Part shown: one piece after another, positions 14,095 through 17,276 of the stretch | How the letters are laid out: each line of letters begins with the position of its first letter | Position numbering within the stretch: the first letter of the stretch is position 1 | Source: Thiobacillus sp. | GTDB taxonomy: Bacteria > Pseudomonadota > Gammaproteobacteria > Burkholderiales > Thiobacillaceae | Direction of reading: 5' to 3' | Assembly: GCA_020216925.1 (NCBI GenBank) | Contig: JAIWOL010000039.1 | Coordinates: 1 to 17,276 of the forward strand | Length of the DNA: 17,276 nucleotides | The notes under the pieces: model-generated | Seen by the model: the letters and a program-made list of their open reading frames with translations, nothing else | Told to the model about the DNA's origin: nothing | Databases searched by the model: none | Translations under genes and position numbers: made by a program

Positions 14095-17088
14095 ATGTCC
14101 CAACATTACGCAATAACGATGCCGCAACTCTCGGACACCATGACCGAAGGCGTGGTCGTCACCTGGGAAAAACAGCCGGGTGACCGCGTCGAGCGCGGCG
14201 ACATCGTCGCCACGGTCGAAACCGACAAGGCCATCATGGACGTGGAAGTGTTCAAAGCCGGTTATCTGGCCGGGCCGCTGGCCGACGTCGGGGCAACCAT
14301 CGCCGTCGGCGCGACGCTCGGCTACATCACCGACACTGCGGGCGACGTGGCCATCGCCGCCGGCGAAGTGGTGCAAGAACAGGCCCAGACCGAGATGATC
14401 CCGCACCACGCGGGCACGCCCATCGTCATGCCGCAGCTCTCCGACACCATGACCGAAGGCGTGGTCGTCACCTGGGAAAAGAAACCGGGCGATGCGATCC
14501 GGCGCGGCGACATCGTCGCCACGGTGGAAACCGACAAGGCGATCATGGACGTGGAAGTGTTCCAGGAAGGCTACCTCTCCGGCCCCATCGCCGATGTCGG
14601 CAGCGTGGTCGAAGTCGGCCACCCGATGGCCTTCATCGTCGACGACGCGGCCAAGGCCAACGACACCGGAGTGACGCTGACAGCCGACCACAAGGTGACC
14701 GACACGCACAAGGTCGCGCCGCACGCGGCCGACAAGCCTGCCCATGTTCCGACGCCGAAATCCACCCCGGCAACCGTCGCGGCCAGCGGCAACCAGCCGC
14801 CGGTGGCGCGCGTGCCGGGCCGTCCCGCTTCGCCGTATGCGCGCAAAGTGGCCGCGCAACTGGGCGTGAATCTCGGCAGCGTTGCCGGCACCGGCCCGGC
14901 GGGGGTGATCGTCGCCGCCGATGTGGCGCGCGCGCGGCCATCCATGGCCGAGGTTGCGCACTCGCTGCCGCAGGTGGACGTGCCCGGTCAGGGCCGGCAG
15001 ATGACCTCCATGGAAAAAGCGGTAAGCCACGCAATGACCGCTTCGCTGACGCTACCGACCTTCACCGTCACGGTAAACATCGACACCAGCAAACTCACCG
15101 CCGCCGCCAAGTCGAACAAGGTATCGGTGACGGTCGCCATAGCCAAGGCCTGTTCGCTCGCCATGGCGAAATTCCCGCGCATGAACTGGGCCTACCAGCC
15201 GGTCGACAAGCTGGTCGAACGCAGCAATCACGACTTCGGCGTTGCAGTCATGTCCAACGATGGCGGCCTGGTCGTACCGATTCTGCATGGTGTCGAGAAA
15301 AAATCGCTGGCCGAATTGCAGGGCGAATGGACGGGCCTGGTCGAACGCGCGCGCATTCGCAAGCTCGCACCGGCAGAATTTGCCAATCCCACCTTCACCA
15401 TTTCCAACATGGGCATGCTGGGCGTGTCGCACTTCACCGCGATCCCCACCCCCGGCATTGCCGCCATCCTCGCCATCGCCGCCAACGGCCCGCAGGGCAC
15501 GCCCTTTACCATTACCGGCGACCACCGCGTGCTCAACGGCGCCGACGTCGCGCTGTACCTGGCGACGCTGAAGCAGACCATCGAAGCGCCCGACGCCTGG
15601 ATGGCACAGCCGGCAGCCGGCAGCGCACAGCAGACGGAAGCCCAGTCCGCTGTCGCCAGCCTGCTGTCCCCAGAATGGGACGTACCGGTCGTCGTCATCG
15701 GCGGCGGCCCAGGCGGCGAAGACTGCGCGCGCGACCTCGCCGACCACGGCATCCGCGTCGCCATGGTGCACAACGAGCCCTTTCCGGGCGGCGAATGCCT
15801 GTGGCGCGGCTGCATCCCCTCCAAGGCGTGGCGGGCGGCTGCGGACAACATCCGCAACCGCGCGCACGATGCCCAGATGGGCGTCGACGGCACGAACAGC
15901 CCGGTGCTGAACTGGAAACAGGTCGAAGAACACCGCCGCCAGGTGCAGCAATCCCGCGGCGAAATGGCGCTCAAGGCCGACCGCGGCATGAAAATCAACG
16001 TCATCGAAGGTTTCGGCTCGTTCATCGACGCGCACACGCTGAAAGTTACCGCGCCAGACGGCGCGGAAAGCACACTGACCTTCGGCGCGGCAGTCATCGC
16101 CACCGGCGCGCCCGCCTTCGTCCCGCCGATTCCCGGCGCGCGCGAAAATCTTGCCACCGGCGGTGTCGTCACCTCCGACACCATCTGGAATCTCTCGGCG
16201 CCGCCGAAAAAAATGGCCATCGTCGGCGGCGGTGTCATCGGCGTCGAAATGGCGCAAATCTTCCGCGACTTTGGCACCGAGATTTTGATGCTGGAGCGCA
16301 ACGAACGCATCCTCGGCGAAATCGAGGAAGAAATCGGCAAAACCCTGATCGGCCTGCTGGAAAAAGAATTCACTGTCGTCACCGGCGCCTCCATCGACAG
16401 CGTCTCCGGCACCCCCGGCGCGATGGAAGTGAGCTACAAAACGGCCGAGGGCGAAACCAGAACCTTTGCCTGCGACATCGTGCTCATGGCCACCGGCAAA
16501 CGCCCCGACACCAGCAAGCTCCACCTCGACAAGGCCGGCGTCGCGCTCGACGGCGCAGCCATCCGGGTGACCGCCAGCGGCCAGACCAGCGTGCCGCACA
16601 TCTACGCCGTGGGCGACGTGATCGGCGGCTACATGCTCGCGCACACCGCAGCCACGCAAGGCCGCGTCGCCGCCAGCAACCTGCTCGGCCACGGTGGCGC
16701 ATACGACCAGGACCGCGACTGCGGCGTGACCTTCTCTCGACCGCAAGCCGGCTTCGTCGGTCTCTCCGTGGCGCAAGCGAAAGCGAAAGGCATCGACGCG
16801 GTAGAAGCCAAGATGCCGATGAGCATCGACGCCAAGGCCATGATCACCGGCGAAACCGAGGGCATGATCAAGCTCGTGGCCGACCGCGCCACCGGCCGCA
16901 TCGTTGGCGTGCACTTCCTCGCCGACCACACCGACACCCTGATCGGCACAGCAGTGATGATGGTCGCCGGCGAGATGACCTTGAGCCAGGTGGCCAGAGC
17001 CGTCTTTCCGCACCCCACGCAAACCGAACTGTTTGGCGAACTGGCGCGGCGCTTACTGAACCGGCTACGGCGGACGTCGAAGAAATAA
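14095..17088 (+). CDS. pdhC: Fused pyruvate dehydrogenase E2 (dihydrolipoyl acetyltransferase) and E3 (dihydrolipoamide dehydrogenase)
   Basis: One uninterrupted 997-residue protein carries two PDH components. Order: lipoyl domain 1 (about 4-80, Lys45 in ETDKAIMD), lipoyl domain 2 (about 108-183, Lys148), linker, E1/E3-binding domain (245-281), acetyltransferase domain (about 300-500, His477 in GDHRVLNG), linker of about 30 residues, then E3 (about 530-990). E3 shows FAD-binding GGGPGG (536-541), redox cysteines Cys568/Cys573 (GGECLWRGCIPSK), NAD-binding GGGVIG (711-716) and His973/Glu978 (PHPTQTE). E2 acetylates coenzyme A; E3 reoxidises the lipoamide to make NADH. Departures from consensus: N for D in the DHRxxDG motif, LWR for LNV between the redox cysteines, and H for the usual FAD-ribose acid in VAMVHNE. 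The Shine-Dalgarno sequence is weak (GGA, 8 bases before the ATG). Confidence 0.95.
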   Translation: MSQHYAITMPQLSDTMTEGVVVTWEKQPGDRVERGDIVATVETDKAIMDVEVFKAGYLAGPLADVGATIAVGATLGYITDTAGDVAIAAGEVVQEQAQTEMIPHHAGTPIVMPQLSDTMTEGVVVTWEKKPGDAIRRGDIVATVETDKAIMDVEVFQEGYLSGPIADVGSVVEVGHPMAFIVDDAAKANDTGVTLTADHKVTDTHKVAPHAADKPAHVPTPKSTPATVAASGNQPPVARVPGRPASPYARKVAAQLGVNLGSVAGTGPAGVIVAADVARARPSMAEVAHSLPQVDVPGQGRQMTSMEKAVSHAMTASLTLPTFTVTVNIDTSKLTAAAKSNKVSVTVAIAKACSLAMAKFPRMNWAYQPVDKLVERSNHDFGVAVMSNDGGLVVPILHGVEKKSLAELQGEWTGLVERARIRKLAPAEFANPTFTISNMGMLGVSHFTAIPTPGIAAILAIAANGPQGTPFTITGDHRVLNGADVALYLATLKQTIEAPDAWMAQPAAGSAQQTEAQSAVASLLSPEWDVPVVVIGGGPGGEDCARDLADHGIRVAMVHNEPFPGGECLWRGCIPSKAWRAAADNIRNRAHDAQMGVDGTNSPVLNWKQVEEHRRQVQQSRGEMALKADRGMKINVIEGFGSFIDAHTLKVTAPDGAESTLTFGAAVIATGAPAFVPPIPGARENLATGGVVTSDTIWNLSAPPKKMAIVGGGVIGVEMAQIFRDFGTEILMLERNERILGEIEEEIGKTLIGLLEKEFTVVTGASIDSVSGTPGAMEVSYKTAEGETRTFACDIVLMATGKRPDTSKLHLDKAGVALDGAAIRVTASGQTSVPHIYAVGDVIGGYMLAHTAATQGRVAASNLLGHGGAYDQDRDCGVTFSRPQAGFVGLSVAQAKAKGIDAVEAKMPMSIDAKAMITGETEGMIKLVADRATGRIVGVHFLADHTDTLIGTAVMMVAGEMTLSQVARAVFPHPTQTELFGELARRLLNRLRRTSKK
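14119..14577 (+). repeat. Near-identical tandem lipoyl-domain coding repeats
   Basis: DNA for the two lipoyl domains begins at 14119 and 14428, 309 bases (103 codons) apart. Runs such as the one following CTCGGACACCATG / CTCCGACACCATG are identical for over 30 bases. The stretch from GCGGCGACATCGTC to GAAGTGTTC around each lipoylated lysine differs at only two synonymous positions. Outside these cores the copies diverge. This points to a duplication kept alike by selection or gene conversion. Confidence 0.85.
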
Positions 17089-17276
17089 GCGTTCTGCAAA
17101 CGCCAACGGCAAAGGCCGTGCTGACCGGCCGCGCCGCCTACCCCTTGGCGCATCAACAGTATTGAGGGCAGGTTTGCGACACATTTAACAGGCTGTTGAA
17201 ATTCGCCGCTCCCCACCCGCCGTGCGTGCCGACGTGAGAAAATAGCGCCAACGACCGAAGACCAGCGAAGACCATG
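17089..17276. other. Right-edge region with no recognised gene
   Basis: These 188 bases follow the E2-E3 stop. I see no strong terminator and no convincing ORF. AACAGGCTGTTGAAATT near 17187 faintly resembles insertion-element end sequences but is too short to assign. An ATG at the final three bases (17274-17276), after the duplicated CGAAGACC, could open a gene beyond the window, but no ribosome binding site is convincing. Confidence 0.4.

Noticed and set aside
15532..15543. Asn in place of Asp in the E2 DHRxxDG catalytic motif (DHRVLNG) as a sign of an inactive acetyltransferase.
   Set aside because: The catalytic histidine is present, and I recall Asn at this position in the active, structurally studied Azotobacter vinelandii E2. 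It is noted as a variant, not as inactivation.
15052..17022. Long antisense and alternate-frame open readings across the E3 half of the fusion gene.
   Set aside because: They mirror the codon pattern of the real frame and lack any family signature.

Overview
The window looks like chromosomal DNA of a GC-rich betaproteobacterium, probably from the Thiobacillus/Hydrogenophilales/Nitrosomonadales side. This is judged from protein style and codon use only; no search was run. Almost all of it is housekeeping and metabolic genes. I find no tRNA, rRNA, CRISPR array, phage module or recognisable defence system.

Left edge (1-404): the end of an IS21-like insertion element, with two short direct repeats, abuts a decayed, unidentified coding remnant. 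A strong terminator follows, belonging to a cold-shock protein gene on the minus strand. Region 405-2573: minus-strand csp, a membrane-anchored retropepsin-like protease and a YbaK-type tRNA-editing protein, then a divergent plus-strand gene for a small exported cysteine-rich protein. Between the protease and ybaK-like genes is a 288-base gap. It holds only a doubtful plus-strand reading frame interrupted by one TGA.

Region 2643-7010: a tightly packed minus-strand cluster reading aroC (chorismate synthase), then an exported phospholipase D/cardiolipin synthase-like protein starting at TTG 4 bases after the aroC stop, then a HAMP-containing class III adenylate cyclase starting at GTG. Region 7148-9782: plus-strand tal (transaldolase), a 251-base structured leader, a two-CBS-domain protein with a clean terminator, and folE (GTP cyclohydrolase I). 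Region 9793-11885: minus-strand pepA-like M17 aminopeptidase overlapping rluA (TTGA overlap).

Region 12001-17088: a plus-strand pyruvate dehydrogenase operon, pdhA (E1 alpha), pdhB (E1 beta) and a 997-residue gene encoding E2 fused in frame to E3. The three genes would supply every catalytic step of the complex: decarboxylation by the E1 heterotetramer, acetyl transfer by E2 with two nearly identical lipoyl domains, and reoxidation by the fused dihydrolipoamide dehydrogenase. This fusion, with its unusual redox-loop and active-site residues, is the most distinctive thing in the window. The last 188 bases hold no recognisable gene.
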